Assembly: GCA_944320845.1 (NCBI GenBank)
Contig: CALUJA010000011.1
Location: 34,347-98,346, forward strand
Direction of reading: 5' to 3'
Source: an uncultured Phocaeicola sp.
Lineage (GTDB): Bacteria; Bacteroidota; Bacteroidia; Bacteroidales; Bacteroidaceae
Length of the DNA stretch: 64,000 bases
The notes beneath the pieces are model-generated. The model saw nothing but the letters and a program-made list of their open reading frames with translations, was not told the DNA's origin and did not search any database. The position numbers and the translations under genes are program-made. Below are positions 45,933 through 54,567 of the stretch, piece after piece. Position 1 is the first letter of the stretch. Each line of letters begins with the position of its first letter.

Positions 45933-46436
45933 TCAGATACGCTGATAGGCGATGCGAGGCGTTCCGTTGCGCACATAAATGATTCCGCACCGCTTGAAAC
46001 CGTTTTTTTCCAGCAGACGCTGCATGATATGGTTGTCGGCATGCGTGTCGGCCCTCAGGCTGTGGCACCTGTCCCAACACCAGTCTATGCAGATTTTGCC
46101 GATTCCCCGCACACTGCCATCCGAGGCCAAACGGTGAATCACACGATACGGCCCGTCGTCCAGCCACTTTCCACCCTCAATGCGCGCATAGTTGGAGTCC
46201 GGACTCGGCACAAAGGAAAAAGTTCCGACTACCTTTCCCTCATCCGTTTCGCATACATGACAAAATCCGCTTTCCACCTCCTGCTCAATCAGTTCACGCT
46301 GAGGATATCCGTTTATCCATTGGTTGGAATTCCCGTTCGCCTGCATGAAACGACGGGCATGCTCAAAGATTTCCATCAAACGGTCTAAATCTCCGGCGCA
46401 GGCAGTCCGTATCAACATCGACATGCTTTCCTTCAA
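45933..46436 (-). CDS. GNAT-family N-acetyltransferase
   Basis: A 167-residue GNAT protein. The core strand and pyrophosphate loop are around HRLASDGSVRGIGKICIDWC (R-G-I-G), followed by the LRADTHADNHIMQRLLEKNGF segment where acetyl-CoA binding and the beta-bulge asparagine lie; this resembles N-acetyltransferases of the RimI/YjaB kind. Substrate unknown. It precedes queH on one transcript. The start may instead be the ATG four codons in (46424). Confidence 0.8.
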   Translation of the reverse strand: MKESMSMLIRTACAGDLDRLMEIFEHARRFMQANGNSNQWINGYPQRELIEQEVESGFCHVCETDEGKVVGTFSFVPSPDSNYARIEGGKWLDDGPYRVIHRLASDGSVRGIGKICIDWCWDRCHSLRADTHADNHIMQRLLEKNGFKRCGIIYVRNGTPRIAYQRI

Positions 46437-46474
46437 AATTTAGTTTTACAATCTTATACCTCCCTTATCGACAA

Positions 46475-46482
46475 CAAAATTA
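46475..46482 (-). promoter_or_regulatory. Promoter -7 box of GNAT-queH
   Basis: TAATTTTG on the minus strand, 38 bp before the acetyltransferase start. On the plus strand, TATATTCG at 46535-46542 is a near-consensus box 17 bp before the tRNA. Confidence 0.5.
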
Positions 46483-46559
46483 ATTGTTTTTTATTTTTCC
46501 GGCAAAAAAATTTTTCAAATCAAAAATGATATTGTATATTCGCAGCGCGAAAACAACAA

Positions 46560-46633
46560 GGGGCATTAGCTCATCTGGCTAGAGTGCGACACTGGCAGTG
46601 TCGAGGTGACCGGTTCGAGTCCGGTATGCTCCA
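46560..46633 (+). tRNA. tRNA-Ala (anticodon GGC)
   Basis: A 74-base cloverleaf can be drawn by eye: acceptor GGGGCAT with ATGCTCC plus discriminator A, D arm GCTC/GAGT, anticodon stem CGACA/TGTCG with loop CTGGCAG giving anticodon GGC, and T arm ACCGG-TTCGAGT-CCGGT. CCA is not fully encoded (ends TCCA then CGC). It decodes GCC. The tyrosine recombinase gene starts 171 bp downstream, so the 3' end of this tRNA is the likely attachment site of the mobile element. Confidence 0.95.
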
Positions 46634-46639
46634 CGCACG

Positions 46640-46678
46640 AAACCGCTGACTATTAGGCAGTTAGCGGTTTTCTTTTTT
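46640..46678 (+). terminator. Terminator of tRNA-Ala
   Basis: AAACCGCTGAC and GTTAGCGGTTT form an 8-11 bp stem followed by TCTTTTTT, directly after the tRNA. If the element integrated in the tRNA, this segment belongs to its left end. Confidence 0.8.
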
Positions 46679-46804
46679 AGGTGCTTTTAAGGGAATGTGC
46701 GTACAACGCTATTATTTTGAGACTAAATTACCCGATTTTGTTACCCGAATTTATTCCCCACATTTTCATTAAACCGCTGAAAATCAAGGAAAGTTTCGAC
46801 ACTG

Positions 46805-48598
46805 ATGGAACAGCAGTTTTTCCCGTTAGAATTGTGTGGCCGATTTTATCTGAAAGAGCCTAAGAGTAAAAAACCTTCCCGACTTATCTTTATCACGCGC
46901 ATCGAAGGCAGGATATATAAACTTGCCATCAATGCCAAAGTATATCCAGCCCAATGGAATCAATCACTACAAAAAGCATACATCAGCCCTATTCTGACTA
47001 ATGCTGATAATGAAAATAATGCAATAGTAAATCAGAAAATAGAAAAAGTAAAAGAACTGTTCGCGTTATTTAAATCGTATCTTTGCAACATCGGAACAGC
47101 CAATAAGGAACTAATCACCCAGTTATTCAACAGCACTATGAGAAAACCCAAGAAACAAGAAGCAAGCAATAGCAAAATAGACAACATCATTAAAGTAATA
47201 CATGATGCTGTGTATAATGATGCCACTTTAAGCAAAGGCACGGCAGACAATTACCTCAATAAAGGAATTCCCGCTCTGGAATTCTATCTTTCGTATCTCG
47301 AAAAAGGTGAAAATAAGAAGATTGATAGTTTTGATTACTTCACTACTGAATTTTTTAATGGTTTCGGCCAATACATTTATGACAATTACACGCATAATGA
47401 TGGTAAGACTTATACTATATCAACTATAAATTCCATTTTAAAATATGCCAAATCTGCCGTTGTATTATGCGCCAGGACTAAGCAATATCTCACTGAACAG
47501 CATATCGCATCACTCAAGGTGCGGTATTTCACCGATAAATCTGCTCCCAACCACATAGCATTAAGGGACGATGAAATCATGTTGCTTTATAACTACAAGA
47601 CAACTAACAAACTAGACGAACAAGTGCGAGACATTTTTTTGTTAGAATGCACTTTTGGACATCGGATAGCAGACATTCTCAGACTAGATGAACGGATTGA
47701 GGAAATCGGCGGAAAATACTACATCACCATCACTCCCAAGAAAACACCTCAAAAACGTGTGGAAGTTGGTCTTGTATTCGATATTGCAAAGAAAATCATT
47801 ATAGATAAATATCATTGTCAACTGCCTTCTATCAGCAAAGATGCAATCAACAAAAATATCAAACGAATAGCTCAAGAAGCCGGTATTAAGGGAGAAGAAC
47901 TCCAATCCTATCATTATCAGGGAGAAAGCCAACCCAGAGAAACCAAACTTCCCCGATACAAATGCATCAGTACTCATACGGGCAGAAGAACTTTCATATC
48001 TATGCTCGCAGCAAGAGGTTGGAGTTACGAGCAAATCAGTAAATTCACAGGACAGACTGTAAAAATGGTAGAGCATTATAATAAAGCAACCAATAAATAC
48101 ACGGACATCTATAAAGACGCTGTGAAGAATCGTCCTAATGAAGTGGTGCGTCTTTATAACGGTCTATCGGATGAGCCTGACCACCCGAATCCTTCCGAAG
48201 ATATTGATTCCCTTTTACAAGAGTTATTCCGAGAGAAAGACCTTCTTGACTTGAAAAAACTACTCGAAAACAAAGTGGACATATCTTCACTCGAAAAGAC
48301 TGTTGAAGTAAAAAAGCATCTTGAAGATATTAGTCGGGCAGAAAAGTATAAATCTGCAATGCAAAAATTTTACCAAGAAGACCCGACAGGACTGAAACAG
48401 AGACTCGTGGAGATACTGCGCATGACCACCTTGCTAGATTCCGACCAAAACCTTCTGAGAATAACGGCCACTATTCTGCAAAAATTGGAACTGAACTGCG
48501 TTTATGCCGATAACACATATAAATATCCTAACCAAGCAGCCCGAGAAGCTTATATCCTTGTGACAAAAATGCCAAATCATAGAGTCATAATACAATAA
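46805..48598 (+). CDS. Tyrosine recombinase/integrase
   Basis: A 597-residue phage-integrase-family protein: N-terminal arm-binding region (about 10-70), SAM-like core-binding domain (about 120-240), then the catalytic domain with R287 in TFGHRIADIL, H391-x-x-R394 in STHTGRRTF and the likely nucleophile Y425 in GQTVKMVEHYNK. The second His/Trp position before it reads Gln. About 150 extra residues follow the catalytic tyrosine, rich in charge and predicted helical, longer than usual. It lies just downstream of tRNA-Ala and probably integrates the element there. Composition is AT-rich compared with the core genes. Confidence 0.9.
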   Translation: MEQQFFPLELCGRFYLKEPKSKKPSRLIFITRIEGRIYKLAINAKVYPAQWNQSLQKAYISPILTNADNENNAIVNQKIEKVKELFALFKSYLCNIGTANKELITQLFNSTMRKPKKQEASNSKIDNIIKVIHDAVYNDATLSKGTADNYLNKGIPALEFYLSYLEKGENKKIDSFDYFTTEFFNGFGQYIYDNYTHNDGKTYTISTINSILKYAKSAVVLCARTKQYLTEQHIASLKVRYFTDKSAPNHIALRDDEIMLLYNYKTTNKLDEQVRDIFLLECTFGHRIADILRLDERIEEIGGKYYITITPKKTPQKRVEVGLVFDIAKKIIIDKYHCQLPSISKDAINKNIKRIAQEAGIKGEELQSYHYQGESQPRETKLPRYKCISTHTGRRTFISMLAARGWSYEQISKFTGQTVKMVEHYNKATNKYTDIYKDAVKNRPNEVVRLYNGLSDEPDHPNPSEDIDSLLQELFREKDLLDLKKLLENKVDISSLEKTVEVKKHLEDISRAEKYKSAMQKFYQEDPTGLKQRLVEILRMTTLLDSDQNLLRITATILQKLELNCVYADNTYKYPNQAAREAYILVTKMPNHRVIIQ

Positions 48599-48660
48599 CG
48601 CATAGATTGGCACATTTTTTGTAGCAATCTTAATATGAACATTATAAAGAGAAAGTTCAG

Positions 48661-48810
48661 AACTACGCTGAAAGTTTTAATATCAGCAATTAGAGATTTT
48701 CCATTTTTTTATTTTAACACTTTAAACATTTTAAAAACTACGCTGAAAGTTTTAATATCAGCAATTGGAGATTTTTTATTTTTATATTTTAATACTTTAA
48801 ACATTTTAAA
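48661..48810 (+). repeat. Two tandem 75-bp direct repeats
   Basis: Unit 1 (48661-48735) and unit 2 (48736-48810) are each 75 bp and differ at only a few positions; both begin AACTACGCTGAAAGTTTTAA and end CTTTAAACATTTTAAA. The period is a multiple of three and one frame stays open across both (48635-48817, 60 codons of a hydrophobic repeat), but I do not think it is a gene. Lying just after the integrase, the units could be recombinase arm sites or a leader. Confidence 0.85.
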
Positions 48811-48893
48811 AACATAAGGCTCATGCAAAAAAGGCAGAAGTAAGGTTAACTTAAGCTCTTTTTAAAGTTCTTCAAGTAATAACTAAGCTTCCG

Positions 48894-49412
48894 TTGAACT
48901 CAATAACCTTAATTGAGAAGCGCCTTGCAGCAGTTAAAGATAATCCCGACGAGAAAGGCGTTATGCAAGGTAATAGGAGCGTGGATGTACTTCCTAAAGA
49001 TTTATGGAAGCTTAAACGAAAAGACAACCACCTCAAAGGCATAGGAGAGTGTTCTGAGAAGCTCTTATTATGGATCGAGAGTAGAAAGGCTGATTATGAG
49101 ACCGTACTATTCAACCTATTAAATACGGAAGATTGGCGAAAAGCAAAAAATATGTTTTTGGGCATGACATATACCATCTTATGCAATGAAGGTTTCTACT
49201 TACTTGGTAAGAATAACACCCCAATTGGTATCTCCTATAAGTGGTTTTGCGAAACTTTTAAGTTAAACCGATCGACAGAAAAACATCAATACTACGATTT
49301 TTATAATCTAAATAAAAAAGGAAAAGAGCACAAGGATTATAACGTAGCAAAATTTGAGAATGTTTTCTTTAAGCTGAGGAAGGAAATTTGTTTTAACTTT
49401 CTTCAAACTTAG
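48894..49412 (+). CDS. Uncharacterised mobile-element protein
   Basis: Up to 172 residues from a TTG start; the first ATG would be at 48963, giving 149 residues. It is lysine-rich and mostly helical, with a conserved-looking tail (YKWFCETFKLNR, HKDYNVAKFENVFFKLRKEI). I do not recognise a family. A stop codon lies about 39 bp before the TTG, so nothing shows the frame once ran further. A hairpin terminator follows at 49492. It is the first gene after the integrase and tandem repeats. Confidence 0.45.
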   Translation: MNSITLIEKRLAAVKDNPDEKGVMQGNRSVDVLPKDLWKLKRKDNHLKGIGECSEKLLLWIESRKADYETVLFNLLNTEDWRKAKNMFLGMTYTILCNEGFYLLGKNNTPIGISYKWFCETFKLNRSTEKHQYYDFYNLNKKGKEHKDYNVAKFENVFFKLRKEICFNFLQT

Positions 49413-49491
49413 CAAAATGCCTAGAGAAGAGAGGGGATGCAAAACTAAAATATCCACTCCGGTAAGTTACAGATTGTAACAATAAAATTTA

Positions 49492-49536
49492 AAAGGGTCG
49501 TATCAAGTTCTATGTTGAGTAATGACACGACCCTTT
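49492..49536. terminator. Terminator-like hairpin
   Basis: AAAGGGTCGT pairs perfectly with ACGACCCTTT (10 bp) around a 25-base loop, with TCTTTAATTTTTA after it on the plus strand. Confidence 0.6.
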
Positions 49537-49881
49537 CTTTAATTTTTAGGGACTCTATTTTCAAACTCAAGAATTGAGTTTTCTTGGTATACCCTCTTCT
49601 TTCTTTATCGAAGTACCAATAATATTTCATACGCTTATTACAAAATCCTCGATTTATATTCCATCTCCTCAATACATATATCTATAATAGTCCGTTAAAA
49701 ATTCAACATATTGGCTAAGCGGCTTTTCTAACGAAATATTATATCCATACGACCTCTGTAAATGTTAAAATACGAGGAAATGTAGGCAATTATTTTTAGG
49801 TGAACACTTTCATTTTCGGGTTTCGTAGAGAATGACGAATTTTGACCTCCGAAAAAAAATATAACGATTAAATAATATACA
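49537..49881. other. AT-rich intergenic stretch
   Basis: About 345 bp of low-GC sequence between a hairpin and the next gene. I see no gene here. A 75-codon minus-strand frame (49445-49672) crosses the terminator hairpin and is not credible. No clear -7 box precedes the gene at 49882. Confidence 0.4.
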
Positions 49882-50586
49882 ATGGAATTTTTTTTGAGAA
49901 ACCAAGATCCGTTTGAGCCGTTGAATGATACGCTCTACATCAACTACCGCAATGAATTGGCAAAGTTATTGACGAAAACAAGCAACAGAACCGCTGATGC
50001 CATAATCGGATTCCTGAAGCAGGCTCGCCATGGATACCGCTGGCACTTGTTCTGCTGGGTAGTACAGAATTATGCCCTTCCAGAGACTGATTCTTCCAGA
50101 CTGTTCAAGTTTGCTTGGCTATTCAGCGCACCCGATATAAGAGCCGTTCCAATGCTAAGGGACTATATTGACCCAAACTCCCTGATGGATATATCTGAAT
50201 CTGGTGAAATAGATAAGCTCCCCAAAGAGGTGACTGTTTATAAAGCTGTACCTATCGAAGACATGGAGTTGGCGGAGGATGAGGAGGAAGAAGAATGGGA
50301 CCCTGGATTTGATTGGAAATGGTCATTGGACTTAGGGAAGACAGCCTATATTGCTTCCATATTGAATGAAGGTTACATCGTCATCTCAACCGTAATACCC
50401 AAGTCTAAAATCATGGCTTTATTTCATGGAGTATATTTTTCTTATGAACTAATAGCAGAAGCGAACTGTTGTATGCGGAATGAGTATAAGATTAAACTGA
50501 ATAACCCTAAAGATTATCTTATAGGGCATCCTTACCAACATCCATCTGTTACGATGGAACATCTTTACAACACGTGTGGATTCTGA
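49882..50586 (+). CDS. Uncharacterised protein, possibly ADP-ribosyltransferase-like
   Basis: A 234-residue acidic protein I cannot place firmly. The first 100 residues are helical. Residues about 118-185 read VTVYKAV, an acidic run EDEEEEEW, WKWSLDLGKTAYIASIL and YIVISTVIPKSKIMALF, which loosely follows the Y-[RK]-x then W[ST]-x-D-x-x-x-A then V-x-x-[KR]-x-x-I-x-A layout of small phage/plasmid ADP-ribosyltransferase-like proteins. The usual catalytic arginine is lysine here. It stands between the integrase region and the radical SAM gene. Confidence 0.5.
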   Translation: MEFFLRNQDPFEPLNDTLYINYRNELAKLLTKTSNRTADAIIGFLKQARHGYRWHLFCWVVQNYALPETDSSRLFKFAWLFSAPDIRAVPMLRDYIDPNSLMDISESGEIDKLPKEVTVYKAVPIEDMELAEDEEEEEWDPGFDWKWSLDLGKTAYIASILNEGYIVISTVIPKSKIMALFHGVYFSYELIAEANCCMRNEYKIKLNNPKDYLIGHPYQHPSVTMEHLYNTCGF

Positions 50587-50686
50587 CCAGAATAATTCAG
50601 ACAAGATGCAGACAGGTTGCCCAATCCAGTCAAAAATCATAGAACAACTATAACAAAAAAGTTGAGAAATAAGTGTCCAACCAGAA

Positions 50687-50711
50687 GAGTACAGCCTTGA
50701 AGGCTGTACTC
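50687..50711. other. Perfect 10-bp hairpin upstream of the radical SAM gene
   Basis: GAGTACAGCC-ttgaa-GGCTGTACTC, ending 22 bp before the radical SAM start. There is no T run after it, so a leader structure or protein-binding site is more likely than a terminator. Confidence 0.6.
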
Positions 50712-50733
50712 CACCTAAAATTCAATCTTCCAC

Positions 50734-51528
50734 ATGAAAGCCATATATAAACCAAAAGGCAAGGCCAACGAATACGGTATGTATGGGTGTAATCTTTATA
50801 CAAGCTGTTCCAACGATTGCGGGTACTGTTATCTCAAATGCCCTCCGATGTCTGGGTATTGGGGTAGCACTCCCACCTTGAAGAAGTGTTTCAAGGACGA
50901 AGATGACGCAGTCCGCATTTTTCAGGAAGAAGTGACCGACAACCTCCCGGATTTACAGAAGTACGGCCTGTTCATGAGTTTTACTACCGATCCTCTCATC
51001 CCTGAAACGATAGGGCTGACAGTGAAAGTTGTCGAGATATGTACCAGAAATGGTGTGAACGTAAAACTGCTGACCAAGTGCGGAGGATTCGAGGAAGGCT
51101 TCTTCACTCTCTTCACCGGTTCGGAAGATAAACTGAAGAAACACGTTGCTTTCGGATTCACCTTTACCGGACATGACGAGCTTGAACCTGGAGCACCGGA
51201 CAATAAAAAGCGGATCGAGAGCATGAGGAGACTGCATTCTTGGGACTACAGAACTTTTTCAAGCATGGAACCGATAGTTGACTTCGGTTTCACCATGGAG
51301 ATGATAACGGAAACCCTGGACTGCTGTGACCTCTATAAAATCGGTCTGATGTCAGGAGGCGGTGCGAAGTATGACCTGAAAGAGGGACAGAATTTCCTAA
51401 GAGACCTGAAACAGCTTCCGGGACAGCCCAATATATACCTGAAAGATTCACTGGTCAGCCTCTTGGGAATAGACAGGAATACGCTGCCAGCCAACTTCGT
51501 AGGAAAAGATTACGACATGTTCCAGTGA
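50734..51528 (+). CDS. Radical SAM protein of the mobile element
   Basis: A 264-residue radical SAM enzyme with the cluster motif C-x3-C-x2-C in YTSCSNDCGYCYLKC near residue 25. A partial TIM barrel follows (FMSFTTDPLIPETIG, VKLLTKCGG, FGFTFTGHDE, SSMEPIVDFG), similar in layout to SplB-like and phage Gp37/Gp68-like proteins. It lacks a C-terminal SPASM or TRAM domain. The substrate is unknown and no small peptide gene is adjacent. Flanked by hairpins on both sides, it may be its own transcription unit. Confidence 0.82.
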   Translation: MKAIYKPKGKANEYGMYGCNLYTSCSNDCGYCYLKCPPMSGYWGSTPTLKKCFKDEDDAVRIFQEEVTDNLPDLQKYGLFMSFTTDPLIPETIGLTVKVVEICTRNGVNVKLLTKCGGFEEGFFTLFTGSEDKLKKHVAFGFTFTGHDELEPGAPDNKKRIESMRRLHSWDYRTFSSMEPIVDFGFTMEMITETLDCCDLYKIGLMSGGGAKYDLKEGQNFLRDLKQLPGQPNIYLKDSLVSLLGIDRNTLPANFVGKDYDMFQ

Positions 51529-51547
51529 TGAATTGAGTCTAATCAAA

Positions 51548-51576
51548 AGAGCCACAGCGTTTTTAGTTGTGGCTCT
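51548..51576. other. 9-bp hairpin between radical SAM and primase-helicase genes
   Basis: AGAGCCACA pairs with TGTGGCTCT around an 11-base T-rich loop. The sequence after it is CGATAAAAAAG, so it would terminate weakly on the plus strand. Confidence 0.5.
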
Positions 51577-51597
51577 CGATAAAAAAGACATTAAACA

Positions 51598-52761
51598 ATG
51601 AATAGAACAATAGAAAATATCTTAGCCGATATCATCAATTCGATACGACCCAAACCGGATTTTGACCCAAAGAACAGGAAGGGTTATCATGAAATTTGTC
51701 ATGAGATCTGTCAGGCGGCACAGAACACAGGCTGTCCTTTCGTTTCCATCAATGAGAAAATGTTTCTTTTTACCGGAACCCATTGGAAAAGCGTTGACAG
51801 CCACACCATCAAGGTTTTCATCAAATACGCATACGGGAACCTGTGCGGTGATTCTGTGGGGGCTTCAAAGAAAGAGGTCATCAACGGATTGGTTTCACAA
51901 CTCCCCTATACAGCCATGATATTGAACGTGAAACAGGCTGCGGACAAGATCAATTTTCAGAACGGTACACTGAGCCTGAATACGATGGGACTGGCAAGGC
52001 ATGACTGGAAGGATTATTTCAGGTATGTGCTTCCTTATGATTATGCTCCCAAAGCGGATTGCCCTATGTTCAGGAGGTATCTGGATGAAGTGATGCCGGA
52101 AAAAGAGGCTCGGGATGTATTGGCGGAATATGTCGGCTGGCTATTCATCCCGGATCTTAAACTGGAAAAGGTACTGTTCCTCTATGGGAGCGGATGCAAT
52201 GGAAAATCGGTGTTTGTTGAGACAATTGAGGCTTTGGTCGGTAAAGACAACATATCACATGAGTCCCTCTCAGACCTTTGCGGCGGGTATGGGGCCAACA
52301 GCAGGGCGAACCTGGCAGGAAAGATTCTCAATACCTGTTCCGATGTAGCTCCCAACGCTTTTGCAGGGGATTTGTTCAAAAGATTGGCCAGCCGGGAACC
52401 TGTCAGCATGAAGACCCTCTATAAGGATGTCATCGCTACGGATGAATATGCCAAGATGCTGTTCTGCCTGAACGAGCTGCCCAAGACCAGCGATACTTCC
52501 AACGGCTTTTACCGGAGATTCCTGATTGCGCCCTTCCGGGTAGAGATACCCAAGGCTAGGATTGACCCTGAGCTGTCCCGTAAAATCATGGCTCAGGAAC
52601 TGCCGGGAATCATGAACTGGGTATTGGAAGGAAGAAAAAGGCTGGTGAGGAACAAGAGGTTTACAGAATCCCCGGTAATAAACAGGGCCTTGGAGGAATA
52701 CAGGTCAAGGAACACCAAGCAAAAACATACCTTGCTGCTTCCTCCATTCTTTCAGGCATAA
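51598..52761 (+). CDS. D5-like primase-helicase (SF3) of phage/plasmid type
   Basis: A 387-residue SF3 helicase of the P4/D5 type. A D5_N region (about 90-170) leads into Walker A GSGCNGKSVF near residue 200, Walker B-like ILNTCSDVAP, and the sensor segment KMLFCLNELPK. It lacks the long N-terminal primase half of the full P4 protein; priming is probably supplied by the BT4734-type protein downstream. It unwinds DNA at the element's origin. It is followed 18 bp later by an SF2-like helicase gene. Confidence 0.85.
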   Translation: MNRTIENILADIINSIRPKPDFDPKNRKGYHEICHEICQAAQNTGCPFVSINEKMFLFTGTHWKSVDSHTIKVFIKYAYGNLCGDSVGASKKEVINGLVSQLPYTAMILNVKQAADKINFQNGTLSLNTMGLARHDWKDYFRYVLPYDYAPKADCPMFRRYLDEVMPEKEARDVLAEYVGWLFIPDLKLEKVLFLYGSGCNGKSVFVETIEALVGKDNISHESLSDLCGGYGANSRANLAGKILNTCSDVAPNAFAGDLFKRLASREPVSMKTLYKDVIATDEYAKMLFCLNELPKTSDTSNGFYRRFLIAPFRVEIPKARIDPELSRKIMAQELPGIMNWVLEGRKRLVRNKRFTESPVINRALEEYRSRNTKQKHTLLLPPFFQA

Positions 52762-52779
52762 AACACACATGGATGCAAT

Positions 52780-54477
52780 ATGGGCAATAACAAGATTGAA
52801 CTGAAAAACGGCACGATGCAGTTCCTCAGTTGCAGCATCCCCTTTCCGAACAGCAACGGGCTTCATATCGTTTCCAGCGGGTGCGGTCAGGGAAAGACTA
52901 CAATGATTCTGGAGATTGTCAGGCAGAAATGGAGGGACGGGATTCTGGTGGTGGTTCCGACGATTGAAGCCGCTGACGGGTTCGGGAAGAAGATAGAGGC
53001 ATGGATTGACGGATTGACTTCCTTTTCATGCCCCCGCTTCACGGTGCTTCACTCAGGCATAAACAGGATAAAGGAGATGGAAGGGTATAAATCATCCCCT
53101 TCATCCCTGACTGATTACGATGTCCTGGTCATCACCTCAGCCCGAATCATCATTGATCCCTATAACCTGTTCCTGTCTTTCAAAGGGAACAGCGGAAAAA
53201 GAGGACTGGTGCTGATAGACGAGATGATCAACTTCTATCCGCAGCCTTTCACAATACCGGAAAAAATCAGGGACATTGTGACTTTTGTAGACAAGGCCAG
53301 GACACACCACGGGAAGGAAGGGCTGGAAGTGAAAGATGAATCAGGGAATAGCTGGTACCGGCATTGTTATCAGAATACAGATACAATGTGGGCCGCTTAT
53401 CTGGGAAGCGGTTACAGGTTGTTCAAGGCTAAGAATGAACTGACACGCTACAAGACCGGATATATCTTTGAGCATATCAGGAATCATGGCATTGATGCGG
53501 CAGTTCAAGGGCGGGTGAAGGATTTTGCAGACCAGACTCGCGTGATTCTCTTTGACGGTACAGGGGATTGTATATTCAAGGATTCAGATCCGAGGCTTCT
53601 TCCGGTACAGGGGAAAAAGTATGGAAGTGACATTGAGTTCCACCGTTTTGATATGCCCCTGAAAAGGAAGAATAAGGAGGATTGGGACAAGAAGGCTTTT
53701 ATGACGATAGGAAAAGGGATGCTGGAGATGCTGAAGGAGATATGCCAGAGAGGGAAAACCTTGATTGTCACTTGGAAATCGGTGGATGTGTTCAGGGAGA
53801 TGAAGAATGATGGCATGGTTGACCGGTATGAAAAGGGGGAGACAGAAACGAAGATACAGTATAACTTCCCGAAACTCTTATCGGATTGTCTGGCAGAGAT
53901 CGGTGCGGCCCCGGACAGTTTCTCGGTTATCTATCGTGGAAGCGGTCAGGACAGAGGTTCCAATGAATACCGGGATTATGAGAATCTTGTTTTCTTGGGT
54001 GAATGGCATATCCCTGATACCATAGTCGGGGAGATTAATGGAATGTTCGGTTGCAAGTGCGGATTCAAGGACTATATGAAATCCCTGCTCATCCAGACTA
54101 TATGCAGAATCCGGATCAGGCAGCATAAAGGCCTGCCCATCAAAGTCTGGTTCTCCTCTGACCTTGACTATAACCTGATGGAAGAGGTTCAGAGGTATTT
54201 CATAGATAACTCCGATCCCACTTGTAAGATTTGGGGAATTCAAGGGGCATGTAGGAAATATGGAAAACCGGAGAAGAAACAGCTTATGGATATGGTTTCT
54301 CTCTACCGGCACGACCCAAAGATAAGGGAGAGCATAGAGAATGAAACTTCCTATTCATTTGATATTTCTTTGGATGAACTATATAAACTCATTCCCAAAT
54401 CAAGAAAAGCCAAAGACAGATACAAGGAATTGGTGAAGATGTTGGATAATAGGAATATAACAATGAACATCAGGTAG
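52780..54477 (+). CDS. SF2-like helicase of the mobile element
   Basis: A 565-residue ATPase. Walker A is SGCGQGKTTMILEIV near residue 34, motif II is VLIDEMINFYP, a central HFDM-containing linker follows, and the C-terminal half has the YRGSGQDRGS segment and QTICRIRIRQHKG as motif VI. It sits between the D5-like helicase and the primase, so a role in element replication or transfer is likely. The stop codon overlaps the first base of intergenic repeat copy 1. No accessory nuclease domain is visible. Confidence 0.7.
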   Translation: MGNNKIELKNGTMQFLSCSIPFPNSNGLHIVSSGCGQGKTTMILEIVRQKWRDGILVVVPTIEAADGFGKKIEAWIDGLTSFSCPRFTVLHSGINRIKEMEGYKSSPSSLTDYDVLVITSARIIIDPYNLFLSFKGNSGKRGLVLIDEMINFYPQPFTIPEKIRDIVTFVDKARTHHGKEGLEVKDESGNSWYRHCYQNTDTMWAAYLGSGYRLFKAKNELTRYKTGYIFEHIRNHGIDAAVQGRVKDFADQTRVILFDGTGDCIFKDSDPRLLPVQGKKYGSDIEFHRFDMPLKRKNKEDWDKKAFMTIGKGMLEMLKEICQRGKTLIVTWKSVDVFREMKNDGMVDRYEKGETETKIQYNFPKLLSDCLAEIGAAPDSFSVIYRGSGQDRGSNEYRDYENLVFLGEWHIPDTIVGEINGMFGCKCGFKDYMKSLLIQTICRIRIRQHKGLPIKVWFSSDLDYNLMEEVQRYFIDNSDPTCKIWGIQGACRKYGKPEKKQLMDMVSLYRHDPKIRESIENETSYSFDISLDELYKLIPKSRKAKDRYKELVKMLDNRNITMNIR

Positions 54478-54546
54478 AACCAAAAATTTTCCATTTCCTA
54501 TATAGAGTATATAAAAAAAAGAAGAAAAAAGGTTACATTACTTGTC
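54477..54546 (+). repeat. Intergenic repeat, copy 1
   Basis: 70 bp beginning GAACCAAAAATTTTC, then TTCCTATATA, a second TATATA, a purine tract and GGTTACATTACTTGTC. Copies 2 and 3 lie at 55546 and 56673 in the same orientation. This copy lies between the helicase and primase genes, overlapping the end of the helicase stop codon. Unlike the other two it is not followed by the CAGGA block or a terminator. Confidence 0.85.
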
Positions 54547-54567
54547 AAACTGAAAAACAGAAAAAAT

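Noticed and set aside
48661-48810. CRISPR array
   Set aside because: There are only two adjacent 75-bp units without spacers, and no cas genes are present.
48635-48817. 60-codon frame across the 75-bp repeats encoding a hydrophobic repeat peptide
   Set aside because: The open frame follows from the 75-bp period with few stops in AT-rich DNA. There is no start context or likeness to a known small protein, so I kept it as a repeat.
49445-49672. 75-codon minus-strand frame
   Set aside because: It runs across a terminator hairpin, has low-complexity composition and no promoter box.
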